Positions 44,590-56,267 are shown, counted from the stretch's first letter. The stretch is DNA of 64,000 nt from Gerris lacustris (GCA_951217055.1 OX578285.1:48672024-48736023); one strand, 5' to 3'. Numbers and translations are program-made. Notes: generated by a model not told the origin, from the letters alone.

Positions 44590-45150
44590 AATAAACAGTT
44601 TGGTTTTCCAGTGAAATCCGCGTCACGAAGGGGAAGAAGTCCGATGTTTCGCTTCCACTACTGGAAGCATCTTCAGGGGTGTGGTGCATCGTGATGTTTA
44701 CTTAAAGCAACAAAAAGACATACTGACGACTGGAGTGAAGGACGGTGTATTAATAGTTGCTTTCTAGAACGTAGATTATACCTAGATTCCTCGGGGGTTC
44801 TTTGAGTCCAGTTTATCCTTTGTCGGGATGACGCAATCGGGCAGGTGTCGCCTTCACCCGCTCCACAAAGGAACACCAACAAAGAGCATTGATTGCGCAT
44901 GATTGCGTCATCCCGACGAAGGATAAACCGGACTCAACGAACCCCCGAGGAATCTAGGTATAATCTACGTTCCAGAAAGCAACTATAAATACACCGTCCT
45001 TCACTCCAGTCGTCAGTATGTCTTGTTGTTGCGTCAAGTAAACATCACGATGCACCAAACCCCTGAAGATGCTTCCAGTAGTGGAAGCGAAACGTCGGAC
45101 TTCTTCCCCTTCGTGACGCGGATTTCACCGGAAAACAAAGCTGTTTATTA
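44590..45150. repeat. 561-bp inverted repeat, ~250-bp arms
   Basis: Arms at 44590-44845 and about 44905-45150 are nearly complementary; words include CCCTGAAGATGCTTCCAGTA, CACTCCAGTCGTCAGTATGT and ACCCCCGAGGAATCTAGGTA. The right arm has an open frame with EESRYNLRSRK, a phrase common in retroelement proteins, and both arms carry CTGAAGATGCTTCC then GGAAGCGAAAC, which has the CTGANGA-stem-GAAAC arrangement of a hammerhead core. The source may be a Penelope-type or other retroelement 3' region that has been duplicated head to head. Confidence 0.75.
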
Positions 45151-45346
45151 AAAAACTATATGTTTAAATCGAGTGCCTTACCTAAAAAATCAAAGTCTGT
45201 CGTTGACATTAGACTAAAGTTTTAGAAAAAATCTTTTCCAGCATTCCTCATATCAGCCGAAATTAAGTTCCCTAGAGAAAATAATTTCGACATCCACCCA
45301 CAATCTTCTTCTTCTTTTGCACTTGTCTTTTTTTACTAACTCTCAA

Positions 45347-45383
45347 ATGATAATAAAAAGCCGCGCCGGCTTTTTATTATCAT
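45347..45383. repeat. 37-bp perfect palindrome (17-bp arms)
   Basis: ATGATAATAAAAAGCCG and its reverse complement are separated by CGC. It directly abuts the larger palindrome at 45384. Confidence 0.9.
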
Positions 45384-45690
45384 CGCAAACTGGGTTTGCA
45401 AACAACCGCAAACACGATGTCCACACCGGACGCGCATTCTTCACAAACAATTGTTTGCGAACGTTTGTCCTTGTTCCCGTTTCTTCCTAATTATTTTCTT
45501 AATACACAATTTTCTTAATCAAAACTCGATATAAGCCCCTTATATCGAGTTTTGATTAAGAAAATTGTGTATTAAGAAAATAATTAGGAAGAAACGGGAA
45601 CAAGGACAAACGTTCGCAAACAATTGTTTGTGAAGAATGCGCGTCCGGTGTGGACATCGTGTTTGCGGTTGTTTGCAAACCCAGTTTGCG
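45384..45690. repeat. 307-bp perfect palindrome (151-bp arms, 5-nt spacer)
   Basis: The two 151-bp arms are exact reverse complements by my reading, from CGCAAACTGGGTTTGC to its mirror, with GCCCC between them (45535-45539). The arms contain CACACCGGACGCGC and a CAAACAATTGTTTG palindrome of their own. No protein is encoded. Confidence 0.92.
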
Positions 45691-45713
45691 AATGCGCGTT
45701 TGGTGTGTACGAG

Positions 45714-47829
45714 GCTTAAACCTTACAAATAACATAGTCAATCGACGAGACATAAACCTTACAAATAACATAGTCAATCAACGAGACTTAAACCTCACAA
45801 ATGACATAGTCAATCAACGAGACTGAAACCTTACAAATGACCTAGTCAATCAACGAGACTTAAACCTTACAAATGACCTAGTCAATCAACGTTATTTAAA
45901 CCCACAAATGACATAGTCAATTAACGAGACTTAAACCTTACAAATGACATAGTCAATCAACGAGACTGAAACCTTACAAATGACCTAGTCAATCAACGAG
46001 ACTTAAACCTTACAAATGACATAGTCAATCAACGAGACTTAAACCTTACAAATGACATAGTCAATCAACGAGACTGAAACCTTACAAATGACCTAGTCAA
46101 TCAATGAGACTTAAACCTTACAAATGACATAGTCAATCAACGAGGCTTAAACCTTACAAATGACATAGTCAATCAACGAGACTTAAACCTTACAAATGAC
46201 ATAGTCAATCAACGAGACTTAAACCTTACAAATGAAATAGTCAATCAACGAGACTTAAACCTTACAAATGGCATAGTCAATCAACGAGACATAAACCTTA
46301 CAAATGACATAGTCAATCAACGAGACTTAAACCTTACAAATGACCTAGTCAATCAACGAGACTTAAACCTTACAAATGACATAGTCAATCAACGAGGCTT
46401 AAACCTTGCAAATGACATAGTCAATCAACGAGACTTAAACCTTACAAATGACATAGTCAATCAACGAGACATAAACCTTACAAATAACATAGTCAATCAA
46501 CGAGACTTAAACCTCACAAATGACATAGTCAATCAACGAGACTGAAACCTTACAAATGACCTAGTCAATCAACGAGACTTAAACCTTACAAATGACCTAG
46601 TCAATCAACGTTATTTAAACCCACAAATGACATAGTCAATTAACGAGACTTAAACCTTACAAATGACATAGTCAATCAACGAGACTGAAACCTTACAAAT
46701 GACCTAGTCAATCAACGAGACTTAAACCTTACAAATGACATAGTCAATCAACGAGACTTAAACCTTACAAATGACCTAGTCAATCAACGAGACTTAAACC
46801 TTACAAATGACATAGTCAATCAACGAGACTTAAACCTTACAAATGACATAGTCAATCAACGAGACTGAAACCTTACAAATGACCTAGTCAATCAATGAGA
46901 CTTAAACCTTACAAATGACATAGTCAATCAACGAGGCTTAAACCTTACAAATGACATAGTCAATCAACGAGACTTAAACCTTACAAATGACATAGTCAAT
47001 CAACGAGACTTAAACCTTACAAATGAAATAGTCAATCAACGAGACTTAAACCTTACAAATGGCATAGTCAATCAACGAGACATAAACCTTACAAATGACA
47101 TAGTCAATCAACGAGACTTAAACCTTACAAATGACCTAGTCAATCAACGAGACTTAAACCTTACAAATGACATAGTCAATCAACGAGGCTTAAACCTTGC
47201 AAATGACATAGTCAATCAACGAGACTTAAACCTTACAAATGACATAGTCAATCAACGAGACATAAACCTTACAAATAACATAGTCAATCAACGAGACTTA
47301 AACCTCACAAATGACATAGTCAATCAACGAGACTGAAACCTTACAAATGACCTAGTCAATCAACGAGACTTAAACCTTACAAATGACCTAGTCAATCAAC
47401 GTTATTTAAACCCACAAATGACATAGTCAATTAACGAGACTTAAACCTTACAAATGACATAGTCAATCAACGAGACTGAAACCTTACAAATGACCTAGTC
47501 AATCAACGAGACTTAAACCTTACAAATGACATAGTCAATCAACGAGACTTAAACCTTACAAATGACATAGTCAATCAACGAGACTGAAACCTTACAAATG
47601 ACCTAGTCAATCAATGAGACTTAAACCTTACAAATGACATAGTCAATCAACGAGGCTTAAACCTTACAAATGACATAGTCAATCAACGAGACTTAAACCT
47701 TACAAATGACATAGTCAATCAACGAGACTTAAACCTTACAAATGAAATAGTCAATCAACGAGACTTAAACCTTACAAATGACATAGTCAATCAACGAGAC
47801 TTAAACCTTACAAATGACATAGTCAATCA
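45714..47829. repeat. 36-bp satellite with higher-order repeat structure
   Basis: About 58 copies of a 36-bp unit, ACTTAAACCTTACAAATGAC then ATAGTCAATCAACGAG, with variants (GACCTAG, GGCTTAAACC, ATAAACC, ACTGAAACC). Rare variants recur at long spacing: GTTATTTAAACCC at 45891, 46610 and 47401, and GAAATAGTC at 46234, 47025 and 47744. This gives 719-bp and 791-bp higher-order units; the longer has exactly two extra monomers. Confidence 0.95.
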
Positions 47830-48713
47830 GTTAATCTTCACACAAGCTGCAACCCATACCGATTTAAGCGATACTAGAGGATCACCGGGCGGGGGAGTCC
47901 GGTCCGGGAATTGTTGCGATCGAAGATGTGACCAGCTGGATGCATTTCTTTGAGCCAACACCTTTCCTGAGCTTCCAAGCTTTTATCACTCACAAAACAT
48001 AAACTATTTCTTGTTGCTCGTTCTTTTATATACCAAGACTAAGTGAACCTACTCTATCACTACAGATAAACCGCTTTATCGTAGATTTTCAATTAAAATA
48101 AGAGGTAAATTATATCTTCTTCCCTTAAGATTAATTAATGTTTTTTTTGGCATGTCTTTAAACTGTTAACTATCTCCCTATAAATGCATTTGTTAAGAGT
48201 CCAAGCGAATCTGTTACAAAGTTAAAAAAAAAAAAAAAAAAAAAACTTTTTAAAAAGTTACTACCACGCGTCTGGAATCGTGCTGTTATTTGTCATAATA
48301 TTTACAATAAAATAACTGTCTATGAAATCCTTCTCTCTATTCTAAAAATGTCCTTATAAATTACATTTAAACGAGCTCTTTGACATAAAAGTTAATTTAC
48401 TTTATTAAAAAAGAACCTGTTGCAGAGTTTATAAAAAGAGATTTTTGAAGCCGTTCACAACAAGTTGTACTATTGACAGAGCAACAACGGTACTCTTCTA
48501 AAAATACTTGCTAAAGTAATAATAAGCTATTTAAATAAGACTAGTATTCAAAAATAAGCTTACCGATCTAACAAGCTATTAACTAATTCATTTCATCTGT
48601 GATATTTTTCACGTCCTTAATAATGTTGCATTATGATTCACCATCTTATATGACAGCTTTGAATACAAACTCTCTTGATAATTGGATAATTATAATAAAC
48701 AACACTTACAGTG
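47830..48713. other. Interval after the satellite
   Basis: A GC-rich patch, ACCGGGCGGGGGAGTCCGGT, lies at about 47883-47902. A 19-bp A run occurs at 48225. Otherwise there is nothing to report. Confidence 0.4.
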
Positions 48714-49226
48714 AAAAATCGGTCCGAGACCACTCAAACAGACTCTCTTGAATGTAGCTACATTTAATTATTATTGAACATTTCATCGAAATTTATCATA
48801 AAAATAACTTCTCTTCGGCGAAAAATCGAACCCGACCTCTCTCCGTCCGCGTTTAAAGCTATTTTTTCAGGAATTAGATTTTTTCCCGGGAATACGGGTT
48901 ATATCGTTATATTCGTATTTAAATGGACTATATCTTTTAATCAAAATCGTGGGAACCGTTTTCGAGGAATAATTTTTTTTTTCATGTTTTCAGACTTTTT
49001 TCGGGGTAGTGCTCCCAAATTTTGAGCCAAAATTTGGGATGATTTTTCTAAACATGTTTGCCAAATTTTGTCAAAATCGGCCCTGTAGTTGTGGCTCTAC
49101 GCGTCTGCATTGACGGCAGACGGACATTTGTTTTTGAAGAACCACTTTTTTTTACTCAAAACGTGTAAATCCATCAAAATCTCGAAATCGAATTTTCTCG
49201 AATACTTTCCCTTTATATGAGAAAGT
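48714..49226 (+). repeat. Repeat family B copy, diverged
   Basis: It starts AAAATCGGTCCGAGACCACT and ends CTTTATATGAGAAAGT. The tRNA-like word here is AAAAATCGAACCCGACC on the plus strand. Confidence 0.8.
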
Positions 49227-50437
49227 CGAGACTAATAGAATTTCAATAGAACAACTAATGTCGTGATATCTTATATGGAGCTAAATTTAAATTTTTTATC
49301 AATTTTGTATTTCAGGAAAAAAAATACGACTTTCTTATCTAAAAACTATTTGAATTTTGTTTTAAGTTGCTTGTTGGAAATTTACAGTTGAGAACGGATG
49401 AGTGATATAATTGGGAATAGTTTGATATAACTGAATGAACGATCCGGTCTTATCTTATCGGCAGTCCAATAAACCAAATAATCATTATAAATGATCGGTC
49501 CAGTAAAAGATTAAGGAGCATTCTACTAATGATAGTAACGACGCAATCTTACATTATTCTTTTGGAATCTCGATCGTATTTCGTGTGTTCCATTTTATTC
49601 TACGAGACGAACACCTCTTGAAATAACTTTATTTATATACTAGGAAAACACGATAATGTATTATAATAACAGATAATATTTTTTTAAGATAAAGTTGACA
49701 CGACGAGTCAATTTTATGATTATAGTGTGTGCGAATCAGTTTTTCGACAGTAAACTGTCTGATGTTTCGGGGTGAATATTATAAGTCGGTATTTTGCACT
49801 GACTACGGCTTTTAGAACGGGCTGTTGGTTTTCAAATCACCTCAAGAGATATGGAGCAACGTGGCGATAAATTGGCTGAGAAGTCAAAGTGTATATTGAA
49901 GAGACTCGATTATATTCTCTAGTGGTGAGCGGTTAATAACTTGCTTGATGCAGCGTCCCTTTCCTTTGATCCACTTGAAATGACTAAAAGCTTAAACATC
50001 GGCAACAGGTAAACTTACCTGTTAATACTTTGGCATTTTCATGCGTTCTCAAAGTACTCTTTGGACGTACATTTAACTTTAAATTATTTGTAACTTTGTT
50101 AACTTATTTCATATTTCATGTCAGTTTCGTTGTTTAGTGTTAAATTCCAAACACGTCAGTATTTTTCCCATTTATACCTGCTTAAAATTACATCAAAATA
50201 TTAAATATACGCCATTTGTTAAAATGTTTTAAATTTTACTAAATATCGTGACATACAATTGTTACCGGGAGGAAAAGGAGAGTAAGAAATCTATACTTTT
50301 ACTAGAGTTTATTAGGGTTAAAACAAAATTAAATTCTAAAATTAAGATATCATTATAACCTCACCAGTTTTAGTTTTAAGGCATAACAGTCCAATAATTA
50401 TTAGTTTTTATAAGATACGATTTGAGGTACTTCTTTA
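49227..50437. other. Unassigned interval, possibly unique DNA
   Basis: No long frame and no repeat shared with other parts of the window that I could find. Confidence 0.4.
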
Positions 50438-51563
50438 GATTGTTACTCCCCAATAGTTTTTAGAATATATAAACACTTAGACTAAATAACTATTAGGACA
50501 AAGGGACGTTTAGACCAATGTACTATGGGACAAAGGAATATCACACTTGTGTTGTTATAAGGGGAGTAATAGTTTAACCCTAGAACGCTAACCATATTTT
50601 TTAACCTCTTATGACTAACCTTGAGTCATATTGATTCCCTAATCAATTATACCCAGTTTTATTAAAATATAAAGGCCTAATATGTACAATATTTTTTTTA
50701 ACACGTTTTAGTGCTAGTTGATGGGACACTTGGGTGCTTTGTTTGCCATAAAAAACAATTTTTTCCTTTTAATACCGGTTTTTCAATCTGGATTTATGTA
50801 GCTTTTTTCTTTCCTTTCCTTTGATTTTTCTATTTCGTAAATTGTTTCAATTAATTTATAATTTTCCTCATTATCGCTGATGGGATCAAAAAAGGCATTT
50901 TCTATTTTCAAATCACAACCGTCACCATTATTGTGGAATACGCTCTTTTTCATAATCGGTATCTGAATCGGTCATTTCCTTCATCAAGCGATAAATGTCG
51001 TTTGGATCATTGTATTTTTTCTCCATTATTTGACTTTATTCATATTCTATTAACTTATATAATTTAGATATATAAAGACAAAAAAAAATATACTTATAAA
51101 TGAATAAATTACAATTATATTACCTTTAATTTGAAATAATTATTGAATTAAAAGTTATATAATATCTAATTTATAAGATTTGAAATGGCCAATTAAACAA
51201 CAACACGACATACTATTCTAAAAAATACTATTCTGCGTCAAAATGACCTACAAAAAATTTACGTGTAAGACTAAACAGGAGTCAAAATGACTCCGTGACT
51301 GCAGAAAAACAAACGATATGTCCTCTTTAGAATCTGAATGTGGGACTGATAGAAGTGTAGAAGGGTCATTCAAGGGTGGGAGATAGAATAGCTTAGATGT
51401 GGAAGTTCTATGTTTTATAGACACCGTGTATTCGTAGTTAAAAAAAAAATGGGAGTCATTTTGACTCCAGGTTAGCTTTCTAGGGTTAAAGAAGAACATT
51501 CCGTACACCTTCTTTAGATTGTTACTCCCCTCGGTTTTTTTTTGTAAGGGAGTAACAATCTGA
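50438..51563. repeat. Inverted TTAGATTGTTACTCCC ends around a piggyBac derivative
   Basis: TTTAGATTGTTACTCCCC at 50438 faces GGGAGTAACAATCTGAAG at 51546-51563, and a direct copy lies at 51513. The piggyBac derivative at 50578-51485 sits between them, so it may have landed in an older MITE. The 50480-50560 stretch is repeated at 53925-54005 (GGGACAAAGGAATATCACAC). Confidence 0.55.
50578..51485 (-). mobile_element. 908-bp piggyBac-type derivative, TTAA on both sides
   Basis: The ends CCCTAGAACGCTAACC and GGTTAGCTTTCTAGGG are inverted with one mismatch and flanked by TTAA (50574-50577 and 51486-51489). Subterminal palindromes GGAGTCAAAATGACTCC occur at the right end (about 51279 and 51452). On the minus strand, 51026-50930 reads MEKKYNDPNDIYRLMKEMTD then SDTDYEKERIP, resembling the acidic N-terminus of piggyBac transposases; the rest of the gene is missing. 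It is a deletion derivative unrelated in its ends to the element at 11693-14070. Confidence 0.82.
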
Positions 51564-51613
51564 AGACCGTTTCGGTATACCCGGATAACTTTGGTATTGA
51601 CTATTCCCTTTTT

Positions 51614-51873
51614 TAGGGTTTCGTTGGTTAAACCAAAAGAAGCAACCCTTATGGTTTGTTTGTCACTCTGAACGGTTCCAATAACTTTTAAATCAAAAGA
51701 GATAAAAATATAAAACTTTGCACTATTAAAGATCGTTTTGGGAAAAATATAGCGAACTCAAAATTATCAGCTGTTCAAATTCTAAATGGCGGATAATTCA
51801 TGTCACGCGAAAAAAAAGTTTTTAAAAATTTTGAGCGGAGTATCAAATGAAAGGTATATAAGAGTAGATTGCA
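51614..51873 (-). repeat. Repeat family D copy 3
   Basis: It starts at the plus-strand word TTAGGGTTTCGTTGGTTAAA and contains AACGGTTCCAATAACTTTTA and ATAGCGAACTCAAAATTATC. It matches the copies at 7.0-7.8 kb on the other strand and abuts family A at 51874. Confidence 0.75.
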
Positions 51874-52686
51874 ATAGTACATTACGAGTCTAGAGCGGAA
51901 AGTAGCATTTTGCATGCGAGTGTGGAGTTTGCACCCGAGCGTCAGCGAGGGTAGTAAAACCACACGAGCATAGCAAAATACCGTTTTCGCACGAGTTGCG
52001 TACCGTACTTTATCTATGATTGTTGGATTTTAATAATAAAACTAAAAAAATATTTAATAAACTTAGGCCGCTCCCTGACTGGTCGGTACCGTATCGGTGC
52101 GGTATCGGTAAGCTAGTATGCCGATGCGGTAAGATTCTTTACCGAGCGCCTATATCTTACCGATTCGGTTCAGATTCCTTACCGCGCGGTAAAGAATCTG
52201 TACCGAATCGGTAAGATATAGGCGCTCGGTAAAGAATCTTACCGCATCGGCATACTAGCTTACCGACACCGCACCGATATCGTACCGACAAGTCAGGGAG
52301 CGGCCTTACTGCGTATATAAGTTCGTATTTCTCTTTTGATAAAGATGACATTAATTCATTAGTTGTATTTTGTGCCGAATTAATAATTTCGGGAGGCGTA
52401 TTATTCTCCTCATTTTAATTATTTTTATTCCGACATTAATTACTCATTGCACACTCGATATAAACAGATATTTTAATTAACCAAACAGCCAATTAGTTTA
52501 TTAAAAGTAAGCAATCTCGCTAATCGTGCGTTAAGGTGAATTATTCTTTTTTTATAGCGTACTAGGGCGGAAAAAAAGAGGAATTATGAAACGTGCATGC
52601 GCAATGAATACAAGTATGTAAAGAATCACTTTTTACGCATCTACGCAGAGATACAATGTTTATATTTCGTATCAATCGTAGATAAA
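51874..52686 (+). repeat. Repeat family A copy 3, with MITE insertion
   Basis: It starts ATAGTACATTACGAGTCTAG and ends ATCAATCGTAGATAAA. It is split at 52066-52305 by the PIF-like MITE; removing the MITE and one TTA restores the alignment with copies 1 and 2 (AAACTTACTGCG here, AAACTTGCTGTA in the others). Confidence 0.88.
52066..52305. mobile_element. PIF/Harbinger-like foldback MITE (240 bp), TTA target duplication
   Basis: It starts GGCCGCTCCCTGACTGGTCG and ends with the inverted CGACAAGTCAGGGAGCGGCC; the arms extend over nearly the whole element, through CGGTATCGGTAAGCTAGTAT and GATGCGGTAAGATTCTTTAC. TTA flanks at 52063-52065 and 52306-52308. The 137-bp copy at 21863 is its shortened relative. 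Confidence 0.88.
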
Positions 52687-52742
52687 AATATATAACACTT
52701 GTGTAAATTGTTTAATTTTGTCAAAAAGTATCAATATTTGCC

Positions 52743-52764
52743 ACCCCCCCCCCCCCCCCCCCCC
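52743..52764. repeat. Poly-C tract (~22 bp)
   Basis: The longest C homopolymer in the window, just outside family A. Confidence 0.9.
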
Positions 52765-53870
52765 TTATTCTAATTTCATTTTCACAATACCAACAAAACC
52801 CTGTATATGTGAGACTTCACGCACAACCATTTTATTTACCCTATGTTTATAGACTATATGATGTATTATGTACTTATATTATAACAAACATAATGGTATA
52901 TAAAAAAGTTAATGCTATGTCGCATTCTCTCTTGCTCATTTAAATTGTAAAAAACGTTGCAGTTGTTTCACGCTGGAGTAGATCTTAACTATTTTTACTA
53001 CTTTGCTCTATTTTCAGTTTTATTGTTTGAACCAAGTATTCGTCGAAACTAATGACGCTGTCTGATTGAAATTTATTTTCTTGACCTTTCAGAATAACCT
53101 GATTCAGTTTATCTTTATTGATTATATTATTATTATTATTATTATTGTTGTTAAGTTTTGGTTGTTTTATTGAGATTGCTTGGAATGTCTAATCACTAAC
53201 TGCGAGTACAGGCATTAAGGTACATTTTCATCCAGTTGATTTCATCTGGGTAGTTACTTCTTTGTTATCTGGGTAGTTCTTCTTCTTGGGTAGGTTCGTA
53301 ACTTCTCTCTTCGGACATCTTCGTCAACTCCATCTGGATCTTTCAAAGGGTAATCACACGAATCTGTTTCGTTATTATCAAACATACACACACATACACA
53401 AACACACAAACAACTGCATTTCATGTAGTCGCCTTATGTCATTTGTATATATTGTTGCTCGTTTTCTTATTTTCAGCAAAATATTATTCGGTTTAGTCGT
53501 CGTAGCGACATCCTCACTCATAAAATATTTCGGAATGTTGCTGACGAAGACCTCTTGGCTTAAACAGTAGCAGGTATATTTTCTATATTATAAAGTAGTG
53601 ACAGATATTTAGTAGCTAGATATGAAAACTTATAAACTTTTGAGGGTATACTATTCTAGACGAGGTCTAGAAAGCTACTGCACTGGAATTCTCGCTGCGC
53701 ATTTTCTGGTTTCCTTATCAAATAGACCGATGTCAGTTACCTTGCTTAGCTCGTTAGTCGAGAAACAGCTCTCTCGAGAAAGTAAGACTTAACTGAATTA
53801 CAGTTTAGTTTATTTCAATCTAGTTACTAATACTTGTTTCCCTTAACATAATCGGCTAAGGCACATAATT
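52765..53870. other. Unassigned interval
   Basis: It contains an (ATT)n run at about 53127. No gene recognised; the frame 53286-53570 has no known domain. Confidence 0.4.
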
Positions 53871-53873
53871 CGG

Positions 53874-54083
53874 TACTCTTATAGAAAAGGGCCCCCCTTT
53901 TTGTTTTTTATACAGAAGAGTTTATATCCCTTAGTCTAACTACCTATTAAGGCAAAGGGATATTCAGTCCAATATGCTTTGGGACAAAGGAATATCACAC
54001 TTTTACATGAAAATAGTAAGTATTCGGTTGTCAGAAGGAATATTAGATTAAAAAGAAGTGGGGGGCCCTTTTCTATAAAAGTG
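53874..54083. mobile_element. Candidate short MITE, TIR with GGGCCCCCC
   Basis: ACTCTTATAGAAAAGGGCCC at 53874 is inverted at 54060-54082 (GGGGGGCCCTTTTCTATAAA). About 210 bp end to end. The interior shares GGGACAAAGGAATATCACAC with 50.5 kb. Confidence 0.55.
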
Positions 54084-55315
54084 CCCATAATTCCTTCTCT
54101 AAGAGAAAGAATCGTCCTCACTTACCCCTCCACACAAATAATATCTACTTCCGTAAAAAAAAACCAAATATTTCCGTCGAAACTTTAATCAACAAATTTT
54201 ATCCCTCTGTATAAGTTGATTATTCCACAACTTTGTATATTGAACTTATACAATTACAGCTTTATGTCTAGTCCAATAATTCAAATTAACTAGTTAATAA
54301 ATTTTAAATTTTGCTTGAAATCTAGTCACTGCTGTGAACATTAAACTAAATTTAATTTATAAAGATTTGTTCTAGTGACTATGAAAGAGAAACATTTGCT
54401 TATAGATAAGGAAACCACTTTTTATCGCTAATGTTAGTAAGTTGTACAATATTGTAGAAGAAAATGCCTTTATGGAATGCAGATGGGCGTCATACGGAAT
54501 CAATGTGACAAAGTCGGCTGCGAGTAAAACTATAAGTATTTGTAAGTTTCTTTTTAGACCGAAGGACATATTACGTCAAATTTAGTACGCTTTTTCTAAA
54601 CCTGGGTATATTTTCGTTGCCAAACACCTCAATTGCAACATACGTAATGCAGCAAGCGGTAATCTTACTTCAGGAGAGAAGTGAAATTTTCACTTGCAAT
54701 TATTACATTTATACCTTTGTCATATTTTATCATGACAAAAAAGAAATATAATGATGCTTTAGTAATGGTGGAGTCATAATGAAGATAATTATCAAATCAA
54801 ACCTAAGATGATTATGAAAAATCAATAACCTAAGATGATATGAAAGGTTATTATAAAAGTATATGGATTATTTCCATCGAGGAAGCGGTTTTCCGACGAG
54901 GAATTATATGTTTTTGGAAACCATCAAGACAATGGTTTAACATTTCAATAATCAAGAAGACACACTATTGCCGATAAATGGTAAATAAGAAGGGATTTAT
55001 TCAAATTAACTAGTTAATAAATTTGAAATTTTGCTTGAAATCTAATATCATTATTATTTATATAATGATTATAATTAAATATCAGTATTATTTCTCTTTA
55101 TCTCATTGATAAAGTTAGTTAATTTGACTAATTGATGCTGCGATGTTGGTTGTAATGAAACAACCTGTTTAAACCCCGATATAATGATATTTTAGCCCCG
55201 TTGACTTGGAAAAACAAAGCATGGCTGAAGCACTTCTTTGGAGGATCCTAATTAAACAGGCAATATTATTATATTATCGTCATCTATTGGTGCCAAATAA
55301 TTATTATCATCTAAC
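54084..55315. other. AT-rich interval
   Basis: A 40-bp direct repeat, TTCAAATTAACTAGTTAATA with following TTGCTTGAAATCTA, occurs at about 54281 and 54999. Nothing else is recognised. Confidence 0.45.
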
Positions 55316-55319
55316 TGAT

Positions 55320-55770
55320 ACAACCAACTATTACTCTCAACAAGATAAATAACATAAAAGTCATGCTTATTGTTAGAGGATCCTCAGTCAAGAGACAATA
55401 CTATCATCTCTCTCATATTGAACATCCAGCCATTACTCTGAACGAGATAAATACCATTAGAGCCATGGTTATTGTTAGAGGATCCTCAGTCAAGAAACAA
55501 TACTACCATGCCTCTCAAACTGAACATCCAGCCATTACTCTGAACAAGAAAAATACTATAAGAGTCGTGGTAATTGTTAGAGGATCCTCAGTCAGCAGAC
55601 AATACTATCATGCCTCTTAAACTGAACATCCAGCCATTACTCTGAACAAGAAAGATACCTTAAGAGTCATGGTAATTGTTAGAGGATCCTCAGTCAAGAA
55701 ACAATACTACCATGCCTCTCAAACTGAACATCCAGCCAGTACTCTGAACGAGATAATTACCATGAGAGTC
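55320..55770 (+). repeat. 102-bp tandem repeat, ~4.3 copies
   Basis: Units contain TTGTTAGAGGATCCTCAGTC, AGACAATACTA, CTGAACATCCAGCC and ATTACTCTGAAC. Because the period is a multiple of three, one frame stays open through three units and repeats a 34-residue pattern with VIVRGSSVKKQYYH. I see no start context or flanking exon that would make it a gene. Confidence 0.85.
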
Positions 55771-56267
55771 AACAATAATTGATGTAATGTTGTGGAGTAA
55801 TGTCGATGTTGTTGACAACGATATTTTAGTTATGAATACAAATATTTAGCTGGTGTTACCTACAGAAGCTGAGCACAACTGCAACACGCACTGTGTATCT
55901 TCAAAATACCTATGTAATTCCAGGTAAATTTTGTCAAAGGCTTGGTATAAACCAGTCGACCCCCAAATTAAAGTTTAAAGAAGTGTTTAATCATGAAATG
56001 CCAATTAGAGTTCCAAATGAAGGTTTTATTCAGACGGACAATTTAAAGCGATTGCTGGTATTTGAAAATCCAATGTCAACGTAAAACTTAAAGCGCAAAA
56101 TCGGATCATGTTTCGCACGCTTCATAGGAATACTAGAAAGAAGCCGGTCTGTACGAAAAAGAAACTTACTCGCAGACGTTGGCCGTCATTCCAACTCGCC
56201 CCATGCTAAATTTCAGGGTTAGAGATAAAAACGAGGTGAGATGTTCAACTGTGGATTGTGTTGGCAG
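55771..56267. other. Sequence upstream of the RGS exon
   Basis: The frame 55893-56084 has no known domain. CACGAGGTGAGAT-like donor sequence occurs at about 56230 (AAACGAGGTGAGATG), which could be the end of a 5' non-coding exon. The last bases, TGTTGGCAG, fit a splice acceptor just before the ATG at 56268. Confidence 0.4.

Noticed and set aside
45714..47829. CRISPR array
   Set aside because: Repeats are contiguous 36-mers with no variable spacers; a eukaryotic satellite, not CRISPR.
47872..47925. Cloning-vector polylinker contamination (CTAGAGGATCACCGGG)
   Set aside because: Resembles a polylinker only over about 12 bases, and neither flank continues as vector.
53286..53570. 94-residue frame
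   Set aside because: No recognisable domain; contains a CACACA run; kept as unassigned sequence.
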